From positions 1-64,000 of the forward strand of contig CALXMK010000006.1 of the NCBI GenBank assembly GCA_944389455.1: a DNA stretch of 64,000 nt. The letters are read 5' to 3'. The first letter of the stretch is position 1; the number at the start of each line of letters is the position of its first letter. Below are positions 32,168 to 42,860 of this stretch, one piece after another. The notes under the pieces are model-generated. The model saw only the letters and a program-made list of their open reading frames with translations. It did not search any database and had not been told where the DNA came from. The position numbers and the translations under genes are program-made. This DNA is from an uncultured Verrucomicrobiota bacterium (GTDB taxonomy: Bacteria; Verrucomicrobiota; Verrucomicrobiia; Limisphaerales; UBA1412).

Positions 32168-33616
32168 ATGGCGTTGTATAAAAAAATTAAATTTGGTACT
32201 TCTGGATGGAGAGGACTTATTGCGAGAGAATTTAATTTTGAAAATGTAATTTTTGCAGTCCAAGGAGTAGCCGACTATCTTAAGTCAGAATTAAAAGATC
32301 CAAATTCACCATTACATTCTTGTTCTCCTGTGGTCATAGTTGGCCATGATGCGCGTTTTTTAGGTCCAGACTTTGCATTAGCTGCAGCAGAAGTTTTAGA
32401 GAGAAACGGATTTAAACCTTTGCTTTGTGAAGGACCTACTCCCACGCCAGTCATTTCTGTTTTAATTCGTAAAAAGAAAGCTTTGGGAGCTTTAAATCTC
32501 ACTGCGAGTCATAATCCTCCTAACTATCAAGGACTTAAATTTTCTATTTGGAAAGGAGCAGGAGCCCCATCTGAGGTGACTAGTCAGATAGAAGCAAATA
32601 TCGCAAAGTTGCAGAATGAAAACTGGATTCCACAAGATGTAAGTTTTCCAGGGGATTATGCTTGTGAGAAAATAAATCCTAAGGAGATTTATTTTGAGGA
32701 AATTAGAAGATTTATTGATTTTAATATCCTGCGTAACGCTAATATTTCTGTTGCTGTTGAATTGATGTATGGTGCAGGGCGAGGATATCTTGATACACTT
32801 TTAGAGGAGGCTGGAGTTTCTATCATTCGCTTACATAATGAAACGAATCCTCTTTTTGGAGGAAGAAGACCAGAGCCTGACAAAGAGGGGATGGAAGATG
32901 CGCGCAAGCTTGTTTTAGAAGGAAAGGCTCAGATTGGTTTGGGCTTAGATGGAGATGCAGACCGTTTTGGAGTTGTAGATATAGATGGTACATTTATTGT
33001 TCCCAATCAGGTTTTGGCTTTAACTCTTTATCATTTAGTTAAAAATCGTGGTTGGAAAGGAGCTGTTGTCAGAACCGTCCCTACAAGTCATTTGGTAGAT
33101 GCTGTTGCTAATTTATATGGGATAAAAGTACATGAGACCCCTGTTGGATTCAAATACATCGGGGCATTAATGGAATCTGAGCCTATTATTACAGGAGGTG
33201 AAGAATCTGGAGGTTTGAGTGTCTTAGGTCATATTCCGGAAAAAGATGGTATTTTGGCGACTTTATTAATGGCAGAATTAGTAGCAACAGAAAAACGCAG
33301 CTTGGGTGATATTTTAAAAGCAATTCAAGATCAAACGGGTTATTATTACAGTGATCGGATTAATATAGAAATCGCTCCTGAAAGAAAAGATTTGATCTTG
33401 AAATCACTGGCAAGTGGGGTGGCTCGGATTGGAGAATTTAAAGTGGTATCCTTGAATAGATTAGATGGTTTCAAATTCCTTTTGCCTAATGGCGAATGGG
33501 TTGCTTTTAGAGCTAGTGGAACTGAACCGGTTTTTCGTTGCTATATTGAGGCTCATACTCCGGAACACTTGAATTTACTGAAGACCGCCTGTCAGGAATT
33601 ATTGAGAAAATTTTAA
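32168..33616 (+). CDS. Phosphoglucomutase/phosphomannomutase family protein
   Basis: An alpha-D-phosphohexomutase of 482 residues. The four functional elements are present: the active-site phosphoserine S114 in TASHNPPNYQG, the metal-binding loop GLDGDADRFG (about 258-267), the sugar-binding GGEESGG (about 339-345), and the phosphate-binding RASGTEPVF near the C-terminus. The N-terminus KIKFGTSGWRG is typical. Whether it prefers glucose-, mannose- or glucosamine-phosphate cannot be decided; a ManC guanylyltransferase at 36 kb would suit a phosphomannomutase. It starts nine bases after nuoA. Confidence 0.93.
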   Translation: MALYKKIKFGTSGWRGLIAREFNFENVIFAVQGVADYLKSELKDPNSPLHSCSPVVIVGHDARFLGPDFALAAAEVLERNGFKPLLCEGPTPTPVISVLIRKKKALGALNLTASHNPPNYQGLKFSIWKGAGAPSEVTSQIEANIAKLQNENWIPQDVSFPGDYACEKINPKEIYFEEIRRFIDFNILRNANISVAVELMYGAGRGYLDTLLEEAGVSIIRLHNETNPLFGGRRPEPDKEGMEDARKLVLEGKAQIGLGLDGDADRFGVVDIDGTFIVPNQVLALTLYHLVKNRGWKGAVVRTVPTSHLVDAVANLYGIKVHETPVGFKYIGALMESEPIITGGEESGGLSVLGHIPEKDGILATLLMAELVATEKRSLGDILKAIQDQTGYYYSDRINIEIAPERKDLILKSLASGVARIGEFKVVSLNRLDGFKFLLPNGEWVAFRASGTEPVFRCYIEAHTPEHLNLLKTACQELLRKF

Positions 33617-33621
33617 TTTTT

Positions 33622-34422
33622 ATGAAAAAAATATTATTGTTGGTTAGTTTATTGATTGCTTTCTGCAATGTTGAAGCGGACATTGATAAGGCTATGTTAG
33701 ATACTGATGCAAAAAAAGTTGCCTATTTAATTGGATATAATTATGGCAGCAGTATGGCTCGTGATGATGTTGAAATTGATCATCAAACTTTTTTTGATGC
33801 ATTTGAAGAGGGATTTAAAGGCTCTACAAATCTTTTTACCGATGAGGAAATTCGGGAGATTATGCTAAAATTCCAAGCAGATCTTAAAGCAAAAGCAGAG
33901 GTTAAACGTAAGGCCTTGGCAGAAAAAAATCAGAAGCAAGGTGAAGAGTTTCTAAAAGCAAATAAAGAGAAAGAAGGCGTTAAGGTGACGGCAAGTGGAC
34001 TTCAATATAAGGTTATAAAGGAAGGTCAGGGAGAATCACCTTCAGCAGAAGATACTGTAACAGTTAATTACAGAGGAACAACTCTTGATGGTGTAGAGTT
34101 TGATAGTTCATATAAGAGAAATCAGCCTGCGACTTTCCCTCTAAAAGGAGTTATTAAAGGCTGGACAGAAGGGCTACAATTAATGAAACCCGGTGCGAAA
34201 TATGAATTTTATATTCCTTCTGAATTGGCATATGGAAAGAATGGCAATCGTAGTATTGAGCCTAATTCCACTCTAATTTTTGAAGTAGAACTTCTCTCTT
34301 TTAAAAAACCGGCTCCTCCGAAACCGGTAACAAGCGATATTATTAAAGTTCCTTCAGCAGAAGATATTAAAAAAGGTGCTAAGCCTGAAGTGATTAAAAA
34401 AGATGCTTTAGAGGAGAAATAA
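33622..34422 (+). CDS. Periplasmic FKBP-type peptidyl-prolyl isomerase
   Basis: A 266-residue exported rotamase. Residues 1-19 form a signal peptide (MKKILLLVSLLIAFCNVEA). An FKBP-N dimerisation domain of FkpA/Mip type covers about 25-118 (KKVAYLIGYNYGSSMARD). The FKBP domain (about 130-232) includes VTVNYRGTTLDGVEFDSS, GWTEGLQLMKPGAKYEFYIP and LAYG. The C-terminal 35 residues are Lys- and Pro-rich and are not part of the fold. It assists outer-membrane or periplasmic protein folding. A strong terminator follows. Confidence 0.93.
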   Translation: MKKILLLVSLLIAFCNVEADIDKAMLDTDAKKVAYLIGYNYGSSMARDDVEIDHQTFFDAFEEGFKGSTNLFTDEEIREIMLKFQADLKAKAEVKRKALAEKNQKQGEEFLKANKEKEGVKVTASGLQYKVIKEGQGESPSAEDTVTVNYRGTTLDGVEFDSSYKRNQPATFPLKGVIKGWTEGLQLMKPGAKYEFYIPSELAYGKNGNRSIEPNSTLIFEVELLSFKKPAPPKPVTSDIIKVPSAEDIKKGAKPEVIKKDALEEK

Positions 34423-34442
34423 GATCAATCTCTTTATTTAAG

Positions 34443-34480
34443 AAGCCGTTTCTCTTTAGCGGAGAGCGGCTTTTTGTTTT
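34443..34480 (+). terminator. Rho-independent terminator after the FKBP gene
   Basis: Arms beginning AAGCCG with TCTC and closing GAGA with CGGCTT flank a loop, followed by TTTTTGTTTT. It lies 21 bases after the FKBP stop and may also stop transcripts arriving from radC on the other strand. Confidence 0.85.
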
Positions 34481-34527
34481 AGAAAACATCTTAAAGAAAA
34501 AATTGGAAATATGATGGGGAAAATTAT

Positions 34528-35277
34528 TTAATGGATGTATCCTAAATCTCTCATAGAGATAAAATTATCTGATGTATTCCTAGTTCCAATAATAATATGA
34601 TCCAATATTTCTATTTTTAATAATTTTCCACAGCGAACTAAATCCTGAGTTGTTTTGATGTCATCAATGCTTGGAGTAGGATTCCCGCTGGGATGATTGT
34701 GAGAAAGAATAAGATAGGAAGATCTCATTAAGATAGCTTTACGGAATATCTCAGTAACATAGATAGAAATTTCACCTAAAGCGCCATCAGAAGCATCTTC
34801 AATCCGCATAATTTGAAAACGCTTATTAAGGTGAATAATTTTTAATTTTTCTCGAGTTTCTCCAGAAAAAAGCTCACGCAATAGTTCAGCAATTTGTCCC
34901 GCAGTTTGAAACGTTTGTAGTTCCAAAATTTTTTCTTGTCTGGCTCTGCGAGCAAGTTCAAAGGCAGCAATCAGTGTAATGGCTTTATCTTTCCCAATCC
35001 CGTGAATGGTACAAATTTCTTCAATACTTGCTTGAAGTAAAGCATTTAAACTTCCTCTGAATGTTTTAAGCAATTCTCCTGCTATTTGTAAAACAGAGTT
35101 TTTTTTAGATCCTGTTCTCAGAAGAATTGCTAATAGCTCTACATTTGATAATGCTGTTGCTCCCATTGAATTAAGTCGTTCTCTGGGTCTCTCTTTAGAA
35201 TCCATGTCTCGAATACGGGGCGTATAAGTAAAATTCTCCTGAGAAAAATTTTTAGACTCAGGAGCATCTGGAGACAT
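34528..35277 (-). CDS. radC: DNA repair protein RadC (JAMM/MPN+ family)
   Basis: RadC-family protein of 249 residues. An N-terminal UPF0758 helix-hairpin-helix region (about 30-110) contains PRERLNSMGATALSNVELLAILLRTG and a GIGKDKA turn. The C-terminal JAMM metalloprotease-like domain has the Glu near residue 160 and the LSHNHPSGNPTPSIDD motif, whose His-x-His and Asp bind metal. The historical link to repair is weak, and its biochemical role is not settled. It ends the purS-to-radC reverse unit, 27 bases after araD. Confidence 0.92.
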   Translation of the reverse strand: MSPDAPESKNFSQENFTYTPRIRDMDSKERPRERLNSMGATALSNVELLAILLRTGSKKNSVLQIAGELLKTFRGSLNALLQASIEEICTIHGIGKDKAITLIAAFELARRARQEKILELQTFQTAGQIAELLRELFSGETREKLKIIHLNKRFQIMRIEDASDGALGEISIYVTEIFRKAILMRSSYLILSHNHPSGNPTPSIDDIKTTQDLVRCGKLLKIEILDHIIIGTRNTSDNFISMRDLGYIH

Positions 35278-35304
35278 GGCATGAAATATGAGAATTATTT
35301 AGAA

Positions 35305-36018
35305 TTATTTTCTTGATGAAGATTGTCCATAATAAGCATGTGGGCCATGTTTGCGCTGAAAATGCTTGAGAAGCAAGGTTCCCGGTATGTTAGAGATAGT
35401 TGGGATAAGCTGACGAGTTAGAATTGCCATTTGAGCAACTTGCTCTAAAATCACGGCATTTTCAACAGCATTCTCTGGGGTTATTCCCCAAGTGAAAGGA
35501 CCATGATGTGAAACTAATACTGCAGGACAATGCAGAGGATTTGTTCCTTTTATTCGCTCAACTATTACTTTGCCTGTATTGAGTTCGTAATCACTCATAA
35601 TCTCTTCTTTATTCATTGGGCGAGTACAAGGAATAGGTGTTGAGAAAGTATCTGCATGTGTGGTTCCCAAGGGGGGAATTTCCATACAAGCTTGTGACCA
35701 GACTGTAGCGTAGGTACTATGGGTGTGAACAATAGCACCTATCTCAGGGAAATTACGATATAATTCAAGATGGGTAGGAGTGTCTGAACTTGGGGCTAAT
35801 CCGTTCTCTACTATAGGAGCAGAAGTCTTTAAATCTACAATAACTATTTGCTCTGGTTTTAAAAGGTGATATGGAATTCCTGAAGGTTTGATAGCAATCA
35901 CTTCATGTTCTCGGTCAATGGCACTAACATTCCCCCATGTTAGAACAATCAGACCTTCTGTTTTAAGACGTATGTTAGCTTCAAAAACCTTCTCTTTTAA
36001 GTTCTTAAAAATGTCCAT
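35305..36018 (-). CDS. araD: L-ribulose-5-phosphate 4-epimerase
   Basis: Class II aldolase/adducin-fold epimerase that yields D-xylulose-5-phosphate. It has 237 residues and the AraD/UlaF set of motifs: GNVSAIDREH near 29-38, KPSGIPY, VHTHSTYAT with metal-ligand histidines, GTTHADTF with the third region and PCTR, and the C-terminal GPHAYYGQ that distinguishes true 4-epimerases from fuculose aldolases. No araA or araB is nearby, so it may serve another pentose or ascorbate route. It sits 14 bases after manC. Confidence 0.9.
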   Translation of the reverse strand: MDIFKNLKEKVFEANIRLKTEGLIVLTWGNVSAIDREHEVIAIKPSGIPYHLLKPEQIVIVDLKTSAPIVENGLAPSSDTPTHLELYRNFPEIGAIVHTHSTYATVWSQACMEIPPLGTTHADTFSTPIPCTRPMNKEEIMSDYELNTGKVIVERIKGTNPLHCPAVLVSHHGPFTWGITPENAVENAVILEQVAQMAILTRQLIPTISNIPGTLLLKHFQRKHGPHAYYGQSSSRK

Positions 36019-36032
36019 AATGATATTATTTT

Positions 36033-37169
36033 CTATAGTAAATGCTTAAAATTGGCCTGAGCTTCTATTTTAGCCACAAGTTCTTTGATGCGTTGGGATT
36101 GGGACTTATCAGCAATCATAGTTGCATCATCCGTAAAAACTATCACCGAATGATTGATTCCTAATAGAGTAGTTAAAGAGCGAGATGATTTTTTACGATA
36201 ATCGAATATCAAGTTATCATGTGAATCTACAACTATAATATTGTTATTAGAACAATTATTATCTTGATCCTGTTTAAGATAACGAGTAAGGGCAGGCCAT
36301 GATCCTAAATCATCCCAAACAAAGTTACTATCTATAACAGCTATATTTTCTGCTTTTTCCATCAAAGCGAAATCGATGGAAATTTTTGTAATAGTGGGAT
36401 ATTCCATTTCAATAGCAGACATGAGTGTTTGGGGCGAATCTTTCGAAAGAGTTACCCAATGGGAAAATAGTTCGGCCATCTGAGGCTGATGTTCATTAAG
36501 ACCTCTATAGAGAGCTTCACAGCTCCATATAAACATCCCGGCATTCCAACGGTAATCTCCAGAGTTAAGGTACTGCTTTGCTGTTTCAATATCAGGTTTT
36601 TCTACAAAACGAAGAGCTTCATAAGCGCTATTCCCTTGGTCTAATTTTTTACCTAATTGGATGTATCCATAGGCACTGGTTGGTTCTGTTGGCTGAATTC
36701 CCAGAGTAATCAGCATATTTTTATTTTCTTGTGCTAAAGTTAGCGCTTCAATCAAAGTATGTTGGAAGACTTCAATTGTTGGTATAAGATGATCTGCAGA
36801 TAAAACAGCCATCACAGCATTTGGATTCCGAGAGGCTACAATAGCTCCAGCTAAAGTAACTGCGGTACAAGTATCTCTTCCACAAGGCTCGGCTATAATA
36901 TTTTCGGTTGGCAATTCAGGAAGTTGCTGACGAACTGATTTTATCTGGAGTTTATTGGTAATAACTAAGATGCGATCTGCAGGGAAAAGTGGCAACACTC
37001 GTCCTACCGCTTGTTGCAAGAGAGAGCGATTCCCTAGAAGAATTGCCAATTGCTTAGGCGTTGTTTGCCTGCTGACGGGCCAAAAACGCTCGCCACGGCC
37101 ACCAGCCATAATAGCAATATAGCAATTATCCTTATCAAGGATTCCAGTATTTAGCTGATTAACTGTCAT
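36033..37169 (-). CDS. manC: Mannose-1-phosphate guanylyltransferase
   Basis: Makes GDP-mannose from mannose-1-phosphate and GTP for polysaccharide or glycan synthesis. The nucleotidyltransferase core (about 15-290) has the [15 protein letters not shown] signature, [15 protein letters not shown], and FVEKPD near 187, while ESAFGYIQLG-type substrate loops appear as [10 protein letters not shown]. The chain is 378 residues, so it lacks the C-terminal phosphomannose-isomerase cupin found in bifunctional ManC-ManA proteins. It overlaps purL by four bases (ATGA). Confidence 0.92.
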   Translation of the reverse strand: MTVNQLNTGILDKDNCYIAIMAGGRGERFWPVSRQTTPKQLAILLGNRSLLQQAVGRVLPLFPADRILVITNKLQIKSVRQQLPELPTENIIAEPCGRDTCTAVTLAGAIVASRNPNAVMAVLSADHLIPTIEVFQHTLIEALTLAQENKNMLITLGIQPTEPTSAYGYIQLGKKLDQGNSAYEALRFVEKPDIETAKQYLNSGDYRWNAGMFIWSCEALYRGLNEHQPQMAELFSHWVTLSKDSPQTLMSAIEMEYPTITKISIDFALMEKAENIAVIDSNFVWDDLGSWPALTRYLKQDQDNNCSNNNIIVVDSHDNLIFDYRKKSSRSLTTLLGINHSVIVFTDDATMIADKSQSQRIKELVAKIEAQANFKHLL

Positions 37170-39508
37170 TTTTGCTCCATAATATTTTCAACTGTATTCC
37201 ACCAGATAGAATAGAGTTCTGAAACATTCCAAGAAAAAAATGCGTTCTTAGTTTTCACAGAAAGTGTAGGAGAATATAAATCTGAGCTTGAAACTTTTCC
37301 TATAATATTAAGAGGAATAGAAAGCTCAGCTGCTTTGTTTATCAATTTTTGAATATCAGTTTTATTAGCTGTTAAAATGATACGTCCCTGAGTTTCTCCA
37401 AATAGAAGAGCATCTACTCTGTCATATTCGCAGCTGGTTAAATCTATTTCCGCGCCTTTAAGTTTGGGAGTGTTTAGAGCGATATCTTGACTGAAACAAC
37501 ATTCTGCCAATGCGCACATCAATCCACCATCACTACAGTCATGAGCACTTTTTATCCAACCTGCTCGAATGAAATCAAGCAATGCCATTTGAATTTTCTT
37601 TTCATGCTGAAGATCACAGCGAGGAGGATTTCCGTTTTTGCACTTGTGTTTGACTTGCAGATAAGAGGAACCTCCTAAACCTAAATTGGGATCTTTCGTG
37701 TCAACAGGAAGCCCCATGAGAAGAATAATGTCACCAGAATTTTTGAACCATTGAGTAGTAATATGTTCTTTTTTCTCAATGATACCTACCATGGCAATAG
37801 TTGGAGTAGGATCTATTGCACCATGCGGATTTTGATTATACAAACTCACGTTTCCTCCTGTAATAGGAGCTTCAAATATTGAGCATCCTTCAGCTAAACC
37901 TCTTACTGATTCTTCAAGCTGATAAAACAATTCTGGGTTATGAGGATTGCCAAAATTTAAATTATCAGTGCTTCCAAGAGGCCTTGCTCCAGAACAGGCT
38001 AAATTGCGAGCAGCTTCGGCAACAGCAATTTTACTTCCTTCATAGGGATCCAGGTAAACATAAGTTCCATTTCCATCAACAGACATGGCAATGAATTTTT
38101 CAATTCCTGCAGGAACCGACTCTTTAGCGCCTTTAGAAAGCGGGGGCAAACTATCTTCTTTGATTCTTATAACGGCTGCATCAGATCCTGGGCAGATTAC
38201 AGAACCGTCACGAACCATATGATCGTATTGACGATAAACCCAATTTTTGGATGCTAGAGAGGGGGTACTTAAAAGCAATTTGAGATCATTTTCAGGAGTG
38301 ACTGTATCAGGAAGTTCCGAGACAGAAAATGCTTGTACCTTTTCTAAATAAACAGGGCGCTGCGATTTGCGATGGTAGATAGGGGAGTCATTAGCAATCT
38401 TAGCCGCAGGGATATCTGCTACAATTTCTCCATGATGTTTTACAACCATGTGGCCAGAGTCTGTTACTACACCAATATTAGCCCATGGTAAATCCCACTT
38501 ATCAAAAATTTGTTGAACTTCGGCCTCATGACCCTTATTGACAATGATGAGCATGCGTTCCTGTGATTCGCTAAGCATGATTTCATAAGGTGTCATTCCT
38601 TTAGCTCGCTGAGGCACTTTATCTAGTTCGATTTCAATTCCGGTGCCAGCTCGTGCAGCAGTTTCACATGTTGAACAAGTCAATCCTGCTGCTCCCATAT
38701 CTTGTATTCCGACAACAGCGTTTTCCATAGCAAGAAGTTCAAGACAGGCTTCCATGACTAGTTTTTCCATGAAAGGATCACCTACTTGGACAGCTCCTCG
38801 CTGCTGTTCAGCAGATTCTTCTGTTAAATCCTGTGAGGCAAAAGCAGCTCCGGCTAATCCATCTCGCCCCGTTGCTGGGCCAACATAGAAAACAGGGTTG
38901 CCTATGCCTTTAGCAGCACCACGTGCAATTTGTTCATGACGCAGAACTCCAAGACAAAAAGCATTAACAAGAGGATTACCTTCATAAGAAGGATCAAAAC
39001 AGACTTCTCCAGCAATAGTAGGAATACCAAAACAATTTCCATAATGAGCAATTCCTCCAACTACTCCTCGAAATAATCTTCGAACTTCTGATGAATCCAG
39101 AGAGCCAAAGCGTAATGAGTTCATTCCGCAAATAGGACGGGCTCCCATTGTGAAAATATCGCGAATGATTCCCCCGACTCCTGTAGCCGCCCCTTGGAAT
39201 GGCTCTACCGCACTGGGGTGATTATGGGATTCCATTTTAAAAGCGATAGCCAAATTATCTCCAATATCAATGATGCCTGCATTCTCTTCACCTGCTCCTA
39301 CTAAAATTTTAGGCGAACGAGTAGGAAATTTCTTTAGTAGGGGCTTTGTGTTTTTATAAGAACAATGCTCACTCCACATAACTGAGAAAATGCCAAGTTC
39401 GGTATATGAAGGCTCCCTGTCAAGTATTTTGAGGATGTTTTGGTATTCTTCCGGTGTAATTCCATGTTTGGCTACTAATTCTGGAGTAATTGCTGGATCG
39501 TTATTCAT
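37166..39508 (-). CDS. purL: Phosphoribosylformylglycinamidine synthase subunit PurL
   Basis: The synthetase subunit of FGAM synthase in purine synthesis. At 780 residues it is the small PurL type that works with separate PurQ and PurS, both encoded upstream. Signatures include [12 protein letters not shown] near 45-56, [28 protein letters not shown] with the catalytic His (about 92-119), [17 protein letters not shown] (about 260-276), and [12 protein letters not shown] in the second half. It overlaps manC by four bases and lies 35 bases after purQ. Confidence 0.95.
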   Translation of the reverse strand: MNNDPAITPELVAKHGITPEEYQNILKILDREPSYTELGIFSVMWSEHCSYKNTKPLLKKFPTRSPKILVGAGEENAGIIDIGDNLAIAFKMESHNHPSAVEPFQGAATGVGGIIRDIFTMGARPICGMNSLRFGSLDSSEVRRLFRGVVGGIAHYGNCFGIPTIAGEVCFDPSYEGNPLVNAFCLGVLRHEQIARGAAKGIGNPVFYVGPATGRDGLAGAAFASQDLTEESAEQQRGAVQVGDPFMEKLVMEACLELLAMENAVVGIQDMGAAGLTCSTCETAARAGTGIEIELDKVPQRAKGMTPYEIMLSESQERMLIIVNKGHEAEVQQIFDKWDLPWANIGVVTDSGHMVVKHHGEIVADIPAAKIANDSPIYHRKSQRPVYLEKVQAFSVSELPDTVTPENDLKLLLSTPSLASKNWVYRQYDHMVRDGSVICPGSDAAVIRIKEDSLPPLSKGAKESVPAGIEKFIAMSVDGNGTYVYLDPYEGSKIAVAEAARNLACSGARPLGSTDNLNFGNPHNPELFYQLEESVRGLAEGCSIFEAPITGGNVSLYNQNPHGAIDPTPTIAMVGIIEKKEHITTQWFKNSGDIILLMGLPVDTKDPNLGLGGSSYLQVKHKCKNGNPPRCDLQHEKKIQMALLDFIRAGWIKSAHDCSDGGLMCALAECCFSQDIALNTPKLKGAEIDLTSCEYDRVDALLFGETQGRIILTANKTDIQKLINKAAELSIPLNIIGKVSSSDLYSPTLSVKTKNAFFSWNVSELYSIWWNTVENIMEQK

Positions 39509-39543
39509 TGTATAATTGAAAAAGATAGTCGGTGTTTTTTTAA

Positions 39544-40245
39544 TTATCTGCTTTGTTTTTCAAACCATTGAATCATACTCTTAAAAAGAGTCTTTCCGTC
39601 TGTACTGGAGAGTATTTCCTCAGATGCTCGTTCAGGATGAGGCATCAATCCGGCCACATTTTTCTCTTTATTACAGATTCCTGCAATATTAAGTAGTGAG
39701 CCATTAGGATTAGATTCTGGAGTAATATCTCCTTTGCTATCGCAGTATTGCCACAGAATCTGATTGTTGTCTCTCATCTGAGCAAGCTCCTCTTTAGAAG
39801 CAAAATAGCATCCTTCTCCATGAGCGATAGGGATTCGCATGATATCTTGTTTGGGAGCTACACAGGTGAAAGGGGTTTGATTATTAGATGTTTTTAGCCA
39901 AACAAACTCACAGCGAAATCTTAAAGAACGATTTTTTATCAACGCACCAGGAAGAAGTCCGGCTTCGCATAGAATCTGGAATCCGTTACAAATGCCCAGA
40001 ACCAGCCCCCCTTGTCGTGCAAATTCAGCCACGGCTTGCATAACATTACTGTATCTAGCAATAGCACCTGTTCTAAGATAATCACCATAGCTGAAACCAC
40101 CTGGGACAATAATTGCATCAGCATTGTGAATGCTTGTTTCTTTGTGCCAAAGTAAATAAGCATTGTGTCCCAAAACATTTTTTAGAACATGAATGCAATC
40201 CTGATCGCAGTTACTTCCAGGAAATTGAAGGACGGCAAAATTCAT
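39544..40245 (-). CDS. purQ: Phosphoribosylformylglycinamidine synthase subunit PurQ
   Basis: Glutamine amidotransferase subunit of FGAM synthase, 233 residues. The class I amidotransferase triad is visible: the nucleophile Cys in [12 protein letters not shown] (about 82-93) and the His/Glu in [11 protein letters not shown] (about 200-210). The N-terminus has [16 protein letters not shown], and [17 protein letters not shown] (about 46-62) forms the oxyanion region. It supplies ammonia to PurL, which follows. The gene lies 17 bases after purS. Confidence 0.95.
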   Translation of the reverse strand: MNFAVLQFPGSNCDQDCIHVLKNVLGHNAYLLWHKETSIHNADAIIVPGGFSYGDYLRTGAIARYSNVMQAVAEFARQGGLVLGICNGFQILCEAGLLPGALIKNRSLRFRCEFVWLKTSNNQTPFTCVAPKQDIMRIPIAHGEGCYFASKEELAQMRDNNQILWQYCDSKGDITPESNPNGSLLNIAGICNKEKNVAGLMPHPERASEEILSSTDGKTLFKSMIQWFEKQSR

Positions 40246-40262
40246 ATCTGCTTCTAATTCGT

Positions 40263-40511
40263 CTAAATAATTTCTATAGAATAATCTTCAATAACGGGGT
40301 TACTCAAAATTGAGTGACTAGCTTTTGAGATTTCCCGAAGAGCTGTTTCTCGATCCATATCATTTATTTCAACTTCAATATATTTTCCTATGCGAACATC
40401 CTTGATTCCTTTAAAACCAATATGTTCAAGAGCATTTTGAACTGTTTTCCCCTGAGGATCTAAGACAGCTTTTTTAGGAGTGACAATAATTTTAGCTTTC
40501 ATATTAGACAT
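40263..40511 (-). CDS. purS: Phosphoribosylformylglycinamidine synthase subunit PurS
   Basis: Small structural subunit that bridges PurL and PurQ. It is 82 residues, with the typical IIVTPKKAVLDPQGKTVQNAL region (about 8-28) and GIKDVRIGKYIEVEIND (about 35-51). The ATG at 40511 starts MSNMKAK; the ATG three codons later (40502) matches family N-termini equally well. A small hairpin (TGGGTTTGAACCCA on the minus strand, 40511-40524) ends at the first ATG, and no Shine-Dalgarno site is seen. It leads the purS-purQ-purL-manC-araD-radC unit. Confidence 0.9.
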   Translation of the reverse strand: MSNMKAKIIVTPKKAVLDPQGKTVQNALEHIGFKGIKDVRIGKYIEVEINDMDRETALREISKASHSILSNPVIEDYSIEII

Positions 40512-40600
40512 GGGTTCAAACCCAAAACCTGAATATAGAGTATCATTATGAAGTACAAGAGGCCAGTCTTTTTAGCATGGAAGTAGATTAGCCAATTCAA

Positions 40601-40701
40601 TATGAAAGAATGATCGAGTTAAGAACGCAGTCTTTCGAGCTTATAACTGATTGTTTTACAAGCTCTGTTACGAACACAATCTTTGACAAAGACTCTTCAT
40701 A
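40601..40701 (-). other. Nested inverted repeats in the purS upstream region
   Basis: The 309 bases between groEL and purS hold no gene. Within them, three complementary pairs are nested: TATGAA/TTCATA (40601-40606 and 40696-40701), AGTCTTT/AAAGACT (40629-40635 and 40688-40694) and GAGCTT/AAGCTC (40637-40642 and 40660-40665). Such an arrangement can fold as one RNA. As it precedes purS on the minus strand it may be a leader structure or a small RNA. It does not match the purine riboswitch pattern that I know. Confidence 0.35.
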
Positions 40702-40754
40702 CCTGTGACTTGCATTAGTTGTTAGACTATTTTCGTGTTTGGTGAACAAAGGAA

Positions 40755-40782
40755 AACGGCTGTTTTTAAAAAAACAGCCGTT
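40755..40782 (-). terminator. Rho-independent terminator after groEL
   Basis: On the minus strand AACGGCTGTTTTT and its complement AAAACAGCCGTT form a long stem followed by TTTTCCTTTG. It lies about 40 bases after the groEL stop. Confidence 0.85.
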
Positions 40783-40820
40783 GAATCATTTATTTTTACT
40801 GATAGTCTAGGGGGCTAAGA

Positions 40821-42464
40821 TTAATATCCCATACCTCCCATGCCACCCATACCACTCATGTCAGGATTTCCTGCAGGAGCTTCTTTTTTCTCAGGCAACT
40901 CAGTGATAACGCATTCTGTGGTTAACAAGAGAGCTGCAATGGAGCAAGCATTTTGTAAGGCAGTGCGGGTAACCTTTTTCGGATCAACAACACCGGCTTT
41001 GACTAGGTCTTCGTAAACGCCAGTAGCTACATTGTAACCTTCGTTGCCGTTTCTCTTACGTACTTCTTGTACGATGAGAGAACCGTCTACACCAGCGTTA
41101 CCAGCTAGAGCACGCAGAGGATCTTCGATAGCGCGTTTGACGATTTCCACTCCAATTTGCTCGTCTCCTTCTAACTTCATGCTTTCCAAAGCAGGTAAGC
41201 AACGAATCAGAGCTACTCCACCTCCGGGGACAATGCCTTCTTCAACTGCAGCACGAGTTGCATGCAAAGCGTCTTCAACACGAGCTTTCTTCTCTTTCAT
41301 TTCGCTCTCAGTGGTGGCACCAACATTGATAACAGCTACTCCACCAGCTAATTTAGCTAGACGTTCTTGCAGTTTTTCACGGTCATAATCAGAAGTGGTT
41401 TCCTCGATTTGACGACGAATTTGATTTACACGACCTTGGATATCACTAGTCTTGCCATAACCTTCTACGATAGTTGTGTTATCTTTATCGATGACAACTG
41501 ATTTGGCTCTTCCTAAGTCTGTGAGTTCGATGTTTTCAAGTTTGAGTCCCAGATCCTCAGTAATGCATTTCCCACCAGTGAGAATGGCAATATCTTCAAG
41601 CATTGCCTTACGGCGGTCACCAAAACCAGGAGCTTTAACGGCACAAGCGTTCAGGGTTCCACGCAGTTTATTAACAACAAGTGTTGCGAGCGCTTCACCT
41701 TCAACTTCTTCCGAAATAATCAGGATCTGCTTACCAACTTTGGCAACCTTTTCCAGAATAGGGAGGAGGTCTTTCAAATTGCTGATCTTCTTCTCATAGA
41801 TGAGAATATAAGGATCATTCATCTTGACTTCCATAGTTTCTGGATCAGTTACGAAATAAGGGGAAAGATATCCCTTATCAAACTGCATACCTTCGACTAC
41901 TTCAAGAGTAGTTTCAATGCTTTTGGCCTCTTCTACTGTAATTGTCCCATCTTTGCCGACTTTATCCATTGCGTCAGCGATGATTTCTCCGATAGTGGAA
42001 TCCCAGTTAGCAGAAACAGTGGCGACTTGCTTGATTTCCTCTTTATCTTTGACTTTCTTTGCAATCTTGCTTAATTCCTCCGCAGCAGTATCAACAGCTT
42101 TTTGAATACCGCGTTGAATACTGATAGGATTAGCTCCGCTGGTGACATGTTTCATTCCAGCACGGAATACCGCTTCGGCCAAAACAGTCGCTGTAGTTGT
42201 GCCGTCACCAGCAGCATCACTGGTTTTGCTAGCAACTTCACGAACCATTGCTGCCCCCATATTTTCATAGGGACATTTGAGTTCGATTTCTTTTGCAACG
42301 GTTACACCATCTTTAGTCACGGTGGGAGATCCAAATTTCTTGTCAATAACAACGTTACGACCTTTGGGTCCGAGTGTTGCTGAGACTGCTTTGCTCAGAG
42401 TTTGTACACCGCGCAGGAGAGCCTGACGCGCATTTTCTTCAAATAATAATTGTTTTGCAGCCAT
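40821..42464 (-). CDS. groL: Chaperonin GroEL
   Basis: 60-kDa chaperonin that folds proteins inside a tetradecameric cage with GroES. The 547-residue chain shows all main features: [13 protein letters not shown] near 28-40, the [16 protein letters not shown]-binding segment (about 86-98), [20 protein letters not shown] in the apical domain, and the [10 protein letters not shown] region. The C-terminal tail is the GGM-type ([14 protein letters not shown]). There is one copy in the window, 23 bases after groES. The codon use looks more constrained than in neighbours, as expected for a highly expressed gene. Confidence 0.97.
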   Translation of the reverse strand: MAAKQLLFEENARQALLRGVQTLSKAVSATLGPKGRNVVIDKKFGSPTVTKDGVTVAKEIELKCPYENMGAAMVREVASKTSDAAGDGTTTATVLAEAVFRAGMKHVTSGANPISIQRGIQKAVDTAAEELSKIAKKVKDKEEIKQVATVSANWDSTIGEIIADAMDKVGKDGTITVEEAKSIETTLEVVEGMQFDKGYLSPYFVTDPETMEVKMNDPYILIYEKKISNLKDLLPILEKVAKVGKQILIISEEVEGEALATLVVNKLRGTLNACAVKAPGFGDRRKAMLEDIAILTGGKCITEDLGLKLENIELTDLGRAKSVVIDKDNTTIVEGYGKTSDIQGRVNQIRRQIEETTSDYDREKLQERLAKLAGGVAVINVGATTESEMKEKKARVEDALHATRAAVEEGIVPGGGVALIRCLPALESMKLEGDEQIGVEIVKRAIEDPLRALAGNAGVDGSLIVQEVRKRNGNEGYNVATGVYEDLVKAGVVDPKKVTRTALQNACSIAALLLTTECVITELPEKKEAPAGNPDMSGMGGMGGMGY

Positions 42465-42487
42465 ATTATCTATTCTTTCTAAAAATT

Positions 42488-42778
42488 TTATTCAACAATA
42501 GCGAGGATATCGTCAGCATTCAAAACTTTGTATTCTTTACCATCTACTTTGATTTCAGTTCCACCATATTTGCTGATGAGAACGCGGTCGCCAACTTTAA
42601 CTTCGAATTCAACTTTTTTACCATCATCAGTTGTTTTACCTGTCCCTAAAGCTACAACGATAGCTTCCATTGGCTTTTCCTTAGCAGTATCAGGGATGAT
42701 GATGCCACCTTTTCTTACTTCTTTCTCTTCAGTCTGTTCTACCAGAACTCGATCTCCGAGGGGTTTAATATTTGCCAT
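42488..42778 (-). CDS. groS: Co-chaperonin GroES
   Basis: Heptameric lid of the GroEL cage, 96 residues. It has the complete fold: [17 protein letters not shown] at the start, the mobile loop [17 protein letters not shown] (about 23-39) and the roof and C-terminal part with [22 protein letters not shown]. It is transcribed before groEL. Upstream, between it and dnaK, are two inverted repeats (42827-42844 and 42861-42885). There is no CIRCE element (TTAGCACTC-N9-GAGTGCTAA) in the leader, so HrcA control is not apparent. Confidence 0.97.
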   Translation of the reverse strand: MANIKPLGDRVLVEQTEEKEVRKGGIIIPDTAKEKPMEAIVVALGTGKTTDDGKKVEFEVKVGDRVLISKYGGTEIKVDGKEYKVLNADDILAIVE

Positions 42779-42860
42779 AATATATTATTATTTTAATGCT
42801 CTATTTGTCTGTTATTGTAACAAACTTCCCCCGTTTAGAGGGGAGAGTTAAATTTTCAGA

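Noticed and set aside
35305..36018. AraD-type gene as a methionine-salvage (DHAP shunt) aldolase partner of mtnA
   Set aside because: The GTTHADTF and terminal GPHAYYGQ motifs fit the L-ribulose-5-phosphate 4-epimerase group better, and it is not linked to mtnA.
40511..40524. TGGGTTCAAACCCA looked like a tRNA T-arm
   Set aside because: The loop is too short for a T-arm (the arms nearly meet), and no acceptor or anticodon stem can be built around it.
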